Source: a virus
Reading direction: 5' to 3' (one strand)
Virus record (IMG/VR): IMGVR_UViG_3300037189_012662
Span: 1 to 64,000 of that record
DNA: 64,000 bases
The position numbers and the translations under genes are program-made. Position 1 is the stretch's first letter, and each line of letters begins with the position of its first letter. Under the pieces are notes generated by a model, which saw only the letters and a list, made by a program, of their open reading frames with translations, searched no databases and had not been told where the DNA came from. Shown in pieces: positions 7,333 to 15,246 of this stretch.

Positions 7333-7532
7333 TTTTTCAGTCCCCATCTAATCTTGCTCCAGATTCTTTCATGCCAGAAATAAACCACTATCTTGATTAT
7401 AACTTCTATGCTTACAATAGCTGCAGCCATTTCTATTTTACCAGTAACTATTAAAGATATCAAGAAGGTGTTGGCACTTTGCCAAAACCTATAAGTTAAT
7501 GCTTTTGTTATTGATCTTAGACTAGATTCCAA
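7329..7532 (-). CDS. DUF2061-family membrane protein
   Basis: A 67-residue protein with two membrane segments and the DUF2061 hallmarks: R-S-I-x-K-A-L-x-Y-R-F-W near the N-terminus and YFWHERIWSKIRWG at the C-terminus. The start is TTG, 11 bases inside the preceding gene, with AAAGGA upstream. Function is unknown; I recall DUF2061 near sulfate-assimilation genes, which would fit the adjacent APS-kinase-like protein, but this is not proven. Confidence 0.7.
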   Translation of the reverse strand: MESSLRSITKALTYRFWQSANTFLISLIVTGKIEMAAAIVSIEVIIKIVVYFWHERIWSKIRWGLKK

Positions 7533-8280
7533 GTTCTTTCCTTTTTTGTGTGGCAGAAATAGCTTGAATTTCTGGCGGAAGATCTATGTGCTCAATTTTA
7601 TATCCAACATCTCTACCATAAACAATATTGGTAATGTTGGGTAGCCTGAGAACTAAGGTCCCCACTCGTTCTTCGCTATTCTGATATATATATCGTTCAA
7701 CTTCTTCATAAGTGAGCGGATCTTTTTCCGAAGTCCCATATGTATTCCTTACTCCAACTAAAACTTGTTCTGTTCGCTTATGTGCCTCATCCTTTAAGGC
7801 TTGGTGACCTTCGTGCCATGGCTGATATCTACCAAGCTGTAGGGTCGTAGGTGCAGACCAATCAAACAGCTCTGCTTCTTTAATTACTAAGGCAACCTCT
7901 TCATCAATTGTAAGACCATCTTTAATTCTAAGATCACATACTGCTGGATTTTGCCAAATAGAATTGGTATCTTCAAATCTACCCTTGTCGATTCTATCCA
8001 TCCAAATTAAAAAGTCACTATAGCCAAAGGCCTTTCTTGTTTCTACTGTTGGACAAACAAAGTCAACAATAACAGTTCTACCCTGAGCAGAGAGCAGCTC
8101 TGCCATTGCTCCAAGCCTTCTGGCATTTTCAATTCTGTCATCAATATTAAAACCAAGGTCAGAGTTTATGGTTGCTCTGACTTCATCAGCATTTAAGTGT
8201 ATTGCATCTATCTTTTCTAGCAATGCTTTTGCCAATGTGGTCTTACCGCTGCCTGGTAGACCAATAATCTGAATAATCAA
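7522..8280 (-). CDS. Bifunctional P-loop kinase / nucleotidyltransferase
   Basis: A 252-residue two-domain protein. Residues 1-140 form an APS-kinase-like P-loop kinase with Walker A GLPGSGKTT at 7-15. Residues 145-252 form an HxGH nucleotidyltransferase: RYQPWHEGH with H156 and H159, and ISATQKR at 241-247, corresponding to the ISSTxxR ATP-binding motif. The combination recalls NadR (NMN adenylyltransferase plus ribosylnicotinamide kinase), but the domain order is reversed. An NAD-salvage or activated-sugar role is possible. Followed by DUF2061 and by the degenerate kinase paralogue. Confidence 0.75.
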   Translation of the reverse strand: MIIQIIGLPGSGKTTLAKALLEKIDAIHLNADEVRATINSDLGFNIDDRIENARRLGAMAELLSAQGRTVIVDFVCPTVETRKAFGYSDFLIWMDRIDKGRFEDTNSIWQNPAVCDLRIKDGLTIDEEVALVIKEAELFDWSAPTTLQLGRYQPWHEGHQALKDEAHKRTEQVLVGVRNTYGTSEKDPLTYEEVERYIYQNSEERVGTLVLRLPNITNIVYGRDVGYKIEHIDLPPEIQAISATQKRKELGI

Positions 8281-8516
8281 TTTTCTCCGACCAATCTATT
8301 TTCAATGAGTCTTTCTCTCTCATCCAAGAACTCATATGCGAAATTCATCATTTTTTCATATCCAACAGGATCATTCATGATTTTTTCATAGTGGTGAGAA
8401 CAGAATAAAAGATCTCCAGTAACTCCAGTAGCTTTTACGTAGGCTTGGGCAGAACACCCATAGTCACATCTATCGTTAGCTGTTAGCGTCCACTGTTGCT
8501 CTACAACGTCTTGCAT
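8277..8516 (-). CDS. DUF7455-like zinc-binding protein
   Basis: A 79-residue protein with RCDYGCSAQAYVKA followed by LLFCSHHYE, the paired Cys and CxHH layout of the DUF7455 proteins very common in Actinobacteria and their phages. Likely zinc-binding; role unknown. Its stop overlaps the start of the kinase-nucleotidyltransferase gene by ATGA-type coupling. Confidence 0.7.
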   Translation of the reverse strand: MQDVVEQQWTLTANDRCDYGCSAQAYVKATGVTGDLLFCSHHYEKIMNDPVGYEKMMNFAYEFLDERERLIENRLVGEN

Positions 8517-8525
8517 GCGTTGCTC

Positions 8526-8702
8526 CTATTTGTCTGTGCTGTAAAATCCGCTACCCTTAAAGGTAACTCCTAAAGAAGAGTATACCCTACTATAGTCAAT
8601 ATTGCAAGCTAAACATTTAGGAATTTCTTCCTTGTCAGCAATGCCTCTAGAGATTGTTATAGAGGCATCGCAAAGCTTACACTTATACTCGTAAGTTGCC
8701 AT
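8526..8702 (-). CDS. FmdB-like zinc ribbon protein
   Basis: A 58-residue protein starting at 8702, where the ATG overlaps the preceding stop as TAATG. It has CKLC (residues 8-11) and CLAC (30-33), then GVTFKGSGFYSTD, the typical end of FmdB-type zinc ribbons. These are presumed regulatory or nucleic-acid-binding. The gene fills the gap between the lysin at 8702 and the DUF7455-like gene. Confidence 0.8.
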   Translation of the reverse strand: MATYEYKCKLCDASITISRGIADKEEIPKCLACNIDYSRVYSSLGVTFKGSGFYSTDK

Positions 8703-9469
8703 TATGGTAGCTTTATTACCTGTCCCACACTAATAGAATTAGCATTCTTAATGTTATTTAACTTTGTCAAAGCGGCTACTGTAGTGCCATTTTTTGCAGC
8801 AATCTTGCTTAGGGTGTCTCCAGACACTACCTTGTGTGACTTTTGCTTTGCTACTGGCTTAGCAGCTGGTGCCTTTTTTACTGCTGGCTTTGCTGCTGGT
8901 TTTGGTGCTGCTTCAACCTTTATAATTTCAGCTGGGGCATCTTCTGGAGTTGCTTCGTTAGCAAATCCTGCTGCCTTTTGAGAAGCAATAACAGACTTTG
9001 TAAACTCAATTGGTTCAACAAATCCCTTACCATTGTCTGACCAACCGTGCTGGCTACCCTTCCAAATCTCCCAGTGCAAATGAACACCAGTGCTCATACC
9101 ACTAGTCCCCATCACTCCAAGAACTTTTCCAGCTTCAATCTTATCTCCAGTTTTTACCTGAAGAGATCCTTTGGCAAGATGAGCATAAAGATGGCTATAC
9201 CATTCTCCATTAATCTTGCTTGTAACTTTTACGTAATAGCCAAATCCACTTGGCTCTCCATCAGAATTTTTAGTCTTTGATGGTCCAGCATATGTTACTT
9301 TACCGTCAAACGCTGATTCAATAAAAACTTTGCTGCCTTTTCCAATGATGTCTGTACCATTGTGATGCTTCTTAGTTTTTTTAACTGGATGAACTCTCCA
9401 GCCCATTTTACTTGTTACCTTCCAGTCCTTGCCTGGAACCCCATCAATGGGAAATTGTGCTTTAGCCAT
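8702..9469 (-). CDS. M23 peptidase with C-terminal LysM (endolysin-like)
   Basis: A 255-residue protein. Residues 1-150 form an M23/LytM metallopeptidase: zinc ligands H36 and D40 (HHNGTD) and the HLHWE motif near residue 120. A Lys/Pro/Ala linker (about 185-210, KPAAKPAVKKAPAAKP) leads to a LysM peptidoglycan-binding domain (about 212-255, VVSGDTLSKIAAKNG). It would cut peptide cross-links in peptidoglycan. There is no signal peptide, so it needs a holin or acts as a virion lysin. An extended -10 promoter and GGAGGTG precede it. It is a paralogue of the neighbouring gene at 9518. Confidence 0.88.
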   Translation of the reverse strand: MAKAQFPIDGVPGKDWKVTSKMGWRVHPVKKTKKHHNGTDIIGKGSKVFIESAFDGKVTYAGPSKTKNSDGEPSGFGYYVKVTSKINGEWYSHLYAHLAKGSLQVKTGDKIEAGKVLGVMGTSGMSTGVHLHWEIWKGSQHGWSDNGKGFVEPIEFTKSVIASQKAAGFANEATPEDAPAEIIKVEAAPKPAAKPAVKKAPAAKPVAKQKSHKVVSGDTLSKIAAKNGTTVAALTKLNNIKNANSISVGQVIKLP

Positions 9470-9487
9470 AACGCACCTCCAGGTACA

Positions 9488-9496
9488 ATTATAGCA
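9488..9496 (-). promoter_or_regulatory. Extended -10 promoter (TGCTATAAT)
   Basis: TGC-TATAAT about 18 bases before the lysin ATG at 9469, followed by GGAGGTG as ribosome binding site. Confidence 0.65.
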
Positions 9497-9517
9497 GAAG
9501 ACTTAAATAAAATAAAG

Positions 9518-10174
9518 CTAGCTTTTTTTCTTTTTGCCACCAAAACCAGGGACTGGGTTTACTAATTTTGTGCCCTTTCCTGGTTTTTTCTTAGCAGCAA
9601 GACTAGAAACATCTAAGCTTGGAGGAGTATCATTAAGAACACCATCGTCTGGAGTTTCATCTTTAGCAGAATCCTTTAGCTTTTCCCAAGCCATTACAGC
9701 TTCAACAAAGGCAATAGGGCTAACAAACCCTTTACCGTTTAGATCCCAGCGGTGAACCTTGCCTTCAACAATTTCAAAGTGCAAATGCCTTCCAGCTGAA
9801 GCCCCAGTGTTTCCCATAATTCCTAGGATAGTTCCAGCCTCAACCTTTTGCCCAGTCTTAACCTTTAGGCTACCCTTTTCCATGTGGCCAGAACGAGTTA
9901 CATACCACTTGCCATTAATCTTAGAACGAATATCTACGTAGTAACCAATGCCTCCTAGAGAGCCATCGGCATTCTTTAGTTTTGATGGTCCTGCATAAAC
10001 AACAGTTCCATCATGCCATGCTTCAATATAGATCTTTGGGTTAGGTCCCCAGATGTCATCGCCGTTATGATGCTTTTTGATTTTTTCGATGGGATGTACC
10101 CTCCATCCGAACGGACTTGTAATCTTCCAAGCCTTGCCCTTTTTTCCATCAATTGGGTATTGTGCTTTTGCCAT
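9518..10174 (-). CDS. M23 peptidase without LysM (second lysin)
   Basis: A 218-residue protein closely related to the preceding lysin over its first 150 residues (same MAKAQ-PIDG start and GWRVHP, HHNGDD with H36 and D40, and HLHFE). Instead of LysM it ends in a basic tail (AAKKKPGKGTK...GGKKKKS). Cell-wall hydrolysis is expected. The tail could bind anionic wall polymers. The gene duplication is clear; why both copies are kept is not known. It has its own extended -10 promoter. Confidence 0.85.
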   Translation of the reverse strand: MAKAQYPIDGKKGKAWKITSPFGWRVHPIEKIKKHHNGDDIWGPNPKIYIEAWHDGTVVYAGPSKLKNADGSLGGIGYYVDIRSKINGKWYVTRSGHMEKGSLKVKTGQKVEAGTILGIMGNTGASAGRHLHFEIVEGKVHRWDLNGKGFVSPIAFVEAVMAWEKLKDSAKDETPDDGVLNDTPPSLDVSSLAAKKKPGKGTKLVNPVPGFGGKKKKS

Positions 10175-10211
10175 TTTATCAACCCCTTACACAAGTTATA
10201 TTGGCAAGATT

Positions 10212-10220
10212 ATTATACCA
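10212..10220 (-). promoter_or_regulatory. Extended -10 promoter (TGGTATAAT)
   Basis: TGG-TATAAT immediately after the stop of the oxygenase gene ending at 10221 and about 37 bases before the second lysin gene (start 10174). Confidence 0.6.
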
Positions 10221-10865
10221 CTATTCGTCCCCATTTGAGTGGATAAAATTGGTCATATTGTGGTACCAGTGTGGCATAGAATATCTTGCCCCCTTTGTTA
10301 TTGCGTACACCTCATGTACGTACAAAAAGTTAGATGGGAAGAATATAATGCTTCCAGCCTCTGGCTTTATTTTAACATTAGATTGCCTAAATTCAATCTC
10401 TCCGCCTTCATAGTTGTCATTAAGATACATTACGGTAGACAGGACACGGCTACTGACTCCCTGATCTTGGTGTGCTGGAAGGTGTCCGCCTTCCTCATAC
10501 TTTAATAGATGAATGCTTTGTTCACGACTTTTAATATTTTTTGCTGCAAATGGGTATATGGTATTTGAGTAGTGGTCAAAAGCGGCATCTAGTGATGAAT
10601 ACAGCATGTCTGAAACAGACTTCATTTCTTCCGCATAGTAGTCATCAGGTCTGATATTCTTTGATTCTGGAAAAAACTTTTGCCAATTAAATGTTGTGTC
10701 TCCATAGGTCCAGGCAGTCCATGGCTTAACGCTAGTGTAATTGTCTCCGTGTTCACCATTCAAAAATCTGTTATCTACACTGTTGACAGTATCTATTATG
10801 AATTGTGGGCTTGGTATTGCATTTTTATAATAAACTAGTCCCAAATCTAGTATTTCGTATTCCAT
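10221..10865 (-). CDS. 2-oxoglutarate/Fe(II)-dependent oxygenase
   Basis: A 214-residue protein starting at 10865 after AGGAG. Metal ligands H132 and D134 (PAHQDQG) and H184 (YVHEVYAITKGARY), with R194 for 2OG, define the P4Hc/2OG-FeII_Oxy_3 type. YLNDNYEGGEIEF lies between, as in the oxygenase at 3120. It is directly downstream of the carbamoyltransferase, suggesting both act on the same metabolite or surface structure; the substrate is unknown. Confidence 0.85.
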   Translation of the reverse strand: MEYEILDLGLVYYKNAIPSPQFIIDTVNSVDNRFLNGEHGDNYTSVKPWTAWTYGDTTFNWQKFFPESKNIRPDDYYAEEMKSVSDMLYSSLDAAFDHYSNTIYPFAAKNIKSREQSIHLLKYEEGGHLPAHQDQGVSSRVLSTVMYLNDNYEGGEIEFRQSNVKIKPEAGSIIFFPSNFLYVHEVYAITKGARYSMPHWYHNMTNFIHSNGDE

Positions 10866-10876
10866 TAGCCGTTCTC

Positions 10877-12295
10877 CTATCGAATAATTTTTGTTCTGTA
10901 TGTCTGTTCCCACTCAATGATATCACGTTCATCATTTAAAAGTGGCTGCCCCTTGATATTAAGGCTTGTATTTAGTAGTATTGGTACGCCAGTTGCCTTG
11001 TAAAATTTTTCTAATACTGCATATAATCCAGGATGCTGCTCTCTTGTTACCGTTTGAACCCTAGAGGTTCCATCAATATGAACCACTGATGGGATCAGCT
11101 CAGGCTTTAAACACTTTGGGGTATACTGCATATAAGGAGATTCATAGTCCATATCAAACCACTCAGATGCATGTTCAGCCATTACAACTGGAGCAAATGG
11201 CCTAAAGAGTTCACGCTTTTTAATTCTATTTACTTTATCTTTGATCTCAGGATCTCTTGGATCTGCCAGAATACTTCTATTCCCAAGAGCACGTGGACCA
11301 AACTCTGCTCTACCAGTAGCTACAGCAGCAACCTTGTTCTTCATTATTTCATTAAAAATTTTTTCTACTGGGTAATCTCCACCCAAATCATATCCAAGGT
11401 ATGGACCCTCCCACTTAGCATGCTTGCCATACAAGGCCAGTGCTGCACCAAGTGATGAACCAGCATCTCCTGGATTTGGCATAATCCAGATATCTTTAAA
11501 AATCTTCCACAGCTTTGTGTTTGCAGAGGCATTTAGTGCACAGCCTCCCATAAATACTAAATTGTCATATTCTGGGAGCCATTTTGTTTTTACTTCACAC
11601 ATAAACTCTTGCAATCTTATTTCATAAATTTTTTGTACAGCTGCTGCAATGTCAAACTTTGCCTGGTCATCAATTGGTTCATCCCAGTCAACAATGCCCT
11701 GATGAAAGTTATATTTCTGTTCATTTATGCTAGGAAAGTATTCTTTGATCTTTCTGTAGTACCGTGAGTGATTTCCGTAGCCTGCCATCCCCATAAGAAT
11801 ATATTCGTGCTCATTTGGCTTTAGCCCAATAAGCTCTGTAAACGCTGAGTAGAACAGCCCAAAACTCAATGGATAGTTAAACTGTTTTACAAGCTTAATC
11901 TTTTCACCATTTCCAGACCAAACAGTCGATGTTGAAAATTCTCCAATTGCATCTATTACAACAATTGCTGCCTTGTCAAATGGACTTGTGTAGTAGCCTG
12001 CTGCAGCATGCGAATAGTGGTGCTTAAAACTTTTTTCATAAGGGTGTGTTGGTTTCCAGTCAGAGGCTCCGCCTCTTAAAGAGAGTCTAAGCTTTTTAAG
12101 ATATGGCTTTTCGTAATAGGCAATAACGTAGGGATTTCCAAACCGCAAAGCATTTAGCCAAAGTCCTTTATTCGTATACCAGTCATTCTTTACTTTGCTA
12201 TATCTTTCTGCATGACCAGCAAATAAAATATTGCCATTTTCAATGACTGCTAAAGCGGCATCGTGCGAGGTTTCGTTAAAGCCAAATATTTTCAC
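10877..12295 (-). CDS. Carbamoyltransferase of the NodU/CmcH family
   Basis: A 472-residue protein with the HSP70-like ASKHA domain (GFNETSHDAALAVIENG at the start; KHHYSHAAAGYY with H92, H93, H96; IDAIGEFSTSTVWSG) and the Carbam_trans_C domain (GRAEFGPRALGNRSILADPR, then RPFAPVV). The family transfers a carbamoyl group from carbamoyl phosphate to hydroxyls of sugars or antibiotics by way of carbamoyl-AMP. It is the core of a decoration cluster with a glycosyltransferase-like gene and two oxygenases. Somewhat shorter than bacterial relatives, but both catalytic regions look intact. Confidence 0.9.
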   Translation of the reverse strand: MKIFGFNETSHDAALAVIENGNILFAGHAERYSKVKNDWYTNKGLWLNALRFGNPYVIAYYEKPYLKKLRLSLRGGASDWKPTHPYEKSFKHHYSHAAAGYYTSPFDKAAIVVIDAIGEFSTSTVWSGNGEKIKLVKQFNYPLSFGLFYSAFTELIGLKPNEHEYILMGMAGYGNHSRYYRKIKEYFPSINEQKYNFHQGIVDWDEPIDDQAKFDIAAAVQKIYEIRLQEFMCEVKTKWLPEYDNLVFMGGCALNASANTKLWKIFKDIWIMPNPGDAGSSLGAALALYGKHAKWEGPYLGYDLGGDYPVEKIFNEIMKNKVAAVATGRAEFGPRALGNRSILADPRDPEIKDKVNRIKKRELFRPFAPVVMAEHASEWFDMDYESPYMQYTPKCLKPELIPSVVHIDGTSRVQTVTREQHPGLYAVLEKFYKATGVPILLNTSLNIKGQPLLNDERDIIEWEQTYRTKIIR

Positions 12296-12895
12296 TTACT
12301 GCCTAACGTATGGGTGTTGCTGTGCCATCCACATGCTTCTGTTTACTTCTGGATGAAATTCTGGATCTAGGTATTTTGGAATACTAGTGTGCATATACAG
12401 TGCTGTATGCCTTGTTCCAGAAGTTACCGTAGTAATTCCATGGATGTATTCTGAGCCAGCTGATGGAAAAAATACTGCGGAGTATTGTCTAGGCTTATAC
12501 TCAAATCCCTGATTGGGGAAGTATATAATACCACCCTCATATTCTGAAGGATCATTAAGATATATGATTGTGCTCCACTCAATAAATGGCTCTGGATCTT
12601 GTGCATCAATGTGCAGGTCACCCTTGGTGCCTGGTTGCCACCAAGAACCAAATGCCTTAAAAACATAGATTGGGTTCACAAAACTATTTTGTTCTCTATG
12701 AACCTCATTAGATTTATGACCATACTTAATTAGTAGGTCCATTACTGTTTTGTTGTATGGGAATGCTGTTCCACCAAAACGCTCACTATAGTATTCTGGA
12801 TATGGGTTTACCTGAGAAGGATTCTTCTGCTCATTAATCAAAGTTTGAGCATCTTCTGGTGTAATAAAATTATCAATAATATGTATTCTGTGCAT
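12296..12895 (-). CDS. 2-oxoglutarate/Fe(II)-dependent oxygenase
   Basis: A 199-residue protein; the second ATG of an ATGATG pair (12895) has the better spacing from AGGAG. Ligands H95 and D97 (LHIDAQD), H152 (YIHGITTVTSGTRH) and R162 are in place. An extended -10 box (TGATATAAT) sits just upstream, inside the end of the preceding gene. The gene abuts the carbamoyltransferase (adjacent stop and start). Substrate unknown. Confidence 0.85.
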   Translation of the reverse strand: MHRIHIIDNFITPEDAQTLINEQKNPSQVNPYPEYYSERFGGTAFPYNKTVMDLLIKYGHKSNEVHREQNSFVNPIYVFKAFGSWWQPGTKGDLHIDAQDPEPFIEWSTIIYLNDPSEYEGGIIYFPNQGFEYKPRQYSAVFFPSAGSEYIHGITTVTSGTRHTALYMHTSIPKYLDPEFHPEVNRSMWMAQQHPYVRQ

Positions 12896-12912
12896 CATAC
12901 TCTCCTGCATCA

Positions 12913-12921
12913 ATTATATCA
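12913..12921 (-). promoter_or_regulatory. Extended -10 promoter (TGATATAAT)
   Basis: TGA-TATAAT overlapping the stop of the gene ending at 12919; it would start a short-leader mRNA carrying AGGAG for the oxygenase and then the carbamoyltransferase. Confidence 0.55.
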
Positions 12922-13770
12922 GTAAATAGACTTTGTCTTGGATATAAACTTTCTGGCATCTATGTCTTGAAACTTAAGGCCATATGGGTCATATTGCACG
13001 TCATTCGTTGAGTATGGCAGCCTTTTTATTTTAAAATCATCTATGCCGTGGAACCTAAAAAAGTCTTTTTTTGTTCTGGGAGTGTTGTTGGTCTCGTCAA
13101 TAGACTCATCATTAATTATGTCTACAACCATATTGTAGTTATGATCTTTTGAAAATGGCACATACAATCGATCGAAAGTCTTAAGATTTAAATTTGTATA
13201 AGTTTGCACTGGTGCACTATATATATCATACCCAGCACGAAAAAAGTTTAAACTTAATAATTCTGCCTCTCCATTATACTTTAAAAAATATGGATATTGT
13301 ATAGACTTCCAAATTTTATTTTTAGTAAATGTAAAATCTTTATCTATATAATTTGTTAAGATAGACTGCCCAGATGTTTCTTCTGTTGTAGAGAAAAAGA
13401 ATGGTCCATTTTTTACTAGCTTGATATTAGAGTTTCCAGAGACAACGCAATTTTTAGACTCTACCAACTTTATCATTTCGATGTCCCAGCCATCAGAAAG
13501 AAGGCAATCATCTGATATCTCCAAGATGTAGTCAGCGGTTGACCTGTTAATAGTATCCCCCTTCTTTTCGCTGGGGCTATAAATTTTATCCCAAAATATA
13601 TACTCGTAGTCTATTCTCTGGTCTTTAAAAAGAGAAGTTCTATCTATAGGATTTTGATCAAACACATTAATATAAATATCACTCTTTGTATTATTTAAGA
13701 GTGCATCCACAACTAACTTTAAGTTTTTATTTTTATAAGAATATACTAGGGCATCAATCCTGGTCATCAT
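12919..13770 (-). CDS. Glycosyltransferase-like protein
   Basis: A 283-residue protein. The N-terminus (TRIDALVYSYKNKNLKLVVDAL...IYINVFDQNP) looks like the nucleotide-binding half of a GT-A fold, and ADYILEISDDC at about residue 85 has the acidic cluster of a DxD-type metal site. RFHGIDDFKI near residue 245 may be part of the acceptor side. It resembles GlcNAc-transferase-type GT families, but similarity is judged by pattern only. Position upstream of the carbamoyltransferase supports a sugar-decoration role. Confidence 0.5.
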   Translation of the reverse strand: MMTRIDALVYSYKNKNLKLVVDALLNNTKSDIYINVFDQNPIDRTSLFKDQRIDYEYIFWDKIYSPSEKKGDTINRSTADYILEISDDCLLSDGWDIEMIKLVESKNCVVSGNSNIKLVKNGPFFFSTTEETSGQSILTNYIDKDFTFTKNKIWKSIQYPYFLKYNGEAELLSLNFFRAGYDIYSAPVQTYTNLNLKTFDRLYVPFSKDHNYNMVVDIINDESIDETNNTPRTKKDFFRFHGIDDFKIKRLPYSTNDVQYDPYGLKFQDIDARKFISKTKSIY

Positions 13771-14524
13771 GACTCACATCTTTAAATCTTTTTCCAAAAA
13801 TACCAAAAAACTTTTTTCTCCAAGCGGTTTTCTTATAATATCCAAAAAGCATAGACCTTCTATTTTCTGCCATGAATTCATGCTTATCTATAGCGGATTC
13901 ATCTGATACAACTTCTAGCTCCCAGTCATCACGTTTAAATGGAATAATCTGCATAATTGGAGTTCCTTTAGGAATTACTCCACGAAAGTTTCTTTTTAGA
14001 AAAAATGCTATAAAAACTGGAAGTCCCCAAATATCTGATTCGACTATACCAGATTGAACATAAAATGGCAGATCGTGCCTATTCATTGGGTGAGTTATTA
14101 AAACTGAATATCCTGGTGGCGTTTCATAATACCAGTTCATTCTCCAGCCATAGTGTATTGGGTGGCAATTATCTGGAACAACTATGTCAACGATTGGGCG
14201 TTTGTCCACAAGCATGACATCTCCCTCCCACCAAAGCAATGGCCTGCCCTCTTCATCCAGATCTATATGCAGGTCATCCTCTAATACATACTGATATCCA
14301 GCTGTCATAGCGTCAAAGAACGGCATGCACATCTTGGTTGATACCTGAGCACCATCTGTTCCTAGATTATTTACTGGGTTAAGCGTAATTTCATCGTTAG
14401 ACTTGTCAAACTTTGCTAAGGACCTATACCACTCTGGAACGTGGCGAACGGCTGGTTCTGGTGGAGAAAGATGTCCAGTAAAATTTTTAAACGCTGGAAT
14501 AAATTTTATCTTTAAAGGAATCAC
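13754..14524 (-). CDS. Conserved phage protein, paralogue 1 of 3
   Basis: A 256-residue protein related to the next gene (14521): both open with an IKF-P motif, then PPxPAxxxVPxWYR, a CMxxFDAMTxGY segment, and end with GxIxxGTPIxQxxPFKRxxW. Here these are HVPEWYRSLAKF, CMPFFDAMTAGYQYVL and PKGTPIMQIIPFKRDDW. I do not recognise a function; the pattern is typical of uncharacterised proteins in large environmental phages. The start is GTG, overlapping the upstream stop as GTGA. It overlaps the glycosyltransferase-like gene by 17 bases. Confidence 0.65.
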   Translation of the reverse strand: MIPLKIKFIPAFKNFTGHLSPPEPAVRHVPEWYRSLAKFDKSNDEITLNPVNNLGTDGAQVSTKMCMPFFDAMTAGYQYVLEDDLHIDLDEEGRPLLWWEGDVMLVDKRPIVDIVVPDNCHPIHYGWRMNWYYETPPGYSVLITHPMNRHDLPFYVQSGIVESDIWGLPVFIAFFLKRNFRGVIPKGTPIMQIIPFKRDDWELEVVSDESAIDKHEFMAENRRSMLFGYYKKTAWRKKFFGIFGKRFKDVSHDDQD

Positions 14525-15246
14525 TTATAATCTTTTTTGGTCCAAAAATTTTCTTTATATGAGTTGATAAACTTGCTACGAAGAATAAGTCTTTGAACTG
14601 TTAAAGTTTTTAGTGCTTCAGCCATCGTGACTATCCTGCTAGTCCACGACTCACGCTTAAATGGGTATACCTGAATTAGTGGAGTGCCTTGCTTAATAAC
14701 TCCCTTAAAGCCTTTCTTTACCAAAAAGGACATGTGCCCCTCTGAAACAAAGCCATCTGTATCTATAATGCCAGGGATAGCTAGAGTGTCTAGCTCTCTG
14801 TGTAGTGGTTGTAGGTACATGCAGCTATATCCCTTTTGAGTTTCAACAGACCAGAATGGGAAAATTCTTAGCAACTGTTTGTGATAAATGCTGTGATCTA
14901 GTGGATAGTGGTCATACTGCTCAAAAGAGTGTACCGCAAACATATCTGATTGGTATTGCTTAATTTTTATTGGAACAGAGTAGGATAGCTTTTCTGGATC
15001 TGTGGCATCAACGTATATGTCACACGGTGCCAAGATTAAATAGCCCATTGTCATTGCATCGAATATTGCCATGCACTTTTTAACGGTTGCATCAACGCCA
15101 CCACCAATATATGCATTGTCGTTTTTGATAATGCCTGGTTGCTTCCTGTACCAGTCTGGAACCATTTTGGTTGCTGGGATAGGCGGTGGTGCAAACTCTG
15201 CTGAGGCTTCGTTAAACGGATAAAACTTAATTACATTCTTCTTCAT
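14521..15246 (-). CDS. Conserved phage protein, paralogue 2 of 3
   Basis: A 241-residue protein with the same motif order as its neighbour: PPPIPATKMVPDWYRK, CMAIFDAMTMGYLIL and KQGTPLIQVYPFKRESW. AGGAAATTCT precedes the ATG. The predicted alternation of strands suggests a beta-rich fold. No catalytic motif is evident. The tandem arrangement indicates duplication with divergence, perhaps for subunits of one complex. Confidence 0.65.
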   Translation of the reverse strand: MKKNVIKFYPFNEASAEFAPPPIPATKMVPDWYRKQPGIIKNDNAYIGGGVDATVKKCMAIFDAMTMGYLILAPCDIYVDATDPEKLSYSVPIKIKQYQSDMFAVHSFEQYDHYPLDHSIYHKQLLRIFPFWSVETQKGYSCMYLQPLHRELDTLAIPGIIDTDGFVSEGHMSFLVKKGFKGVIKQGTPLIQVYPFKRESWTSRIVTMAEALKTLTVQRLILRSKFINSYKENFWTKKDYK

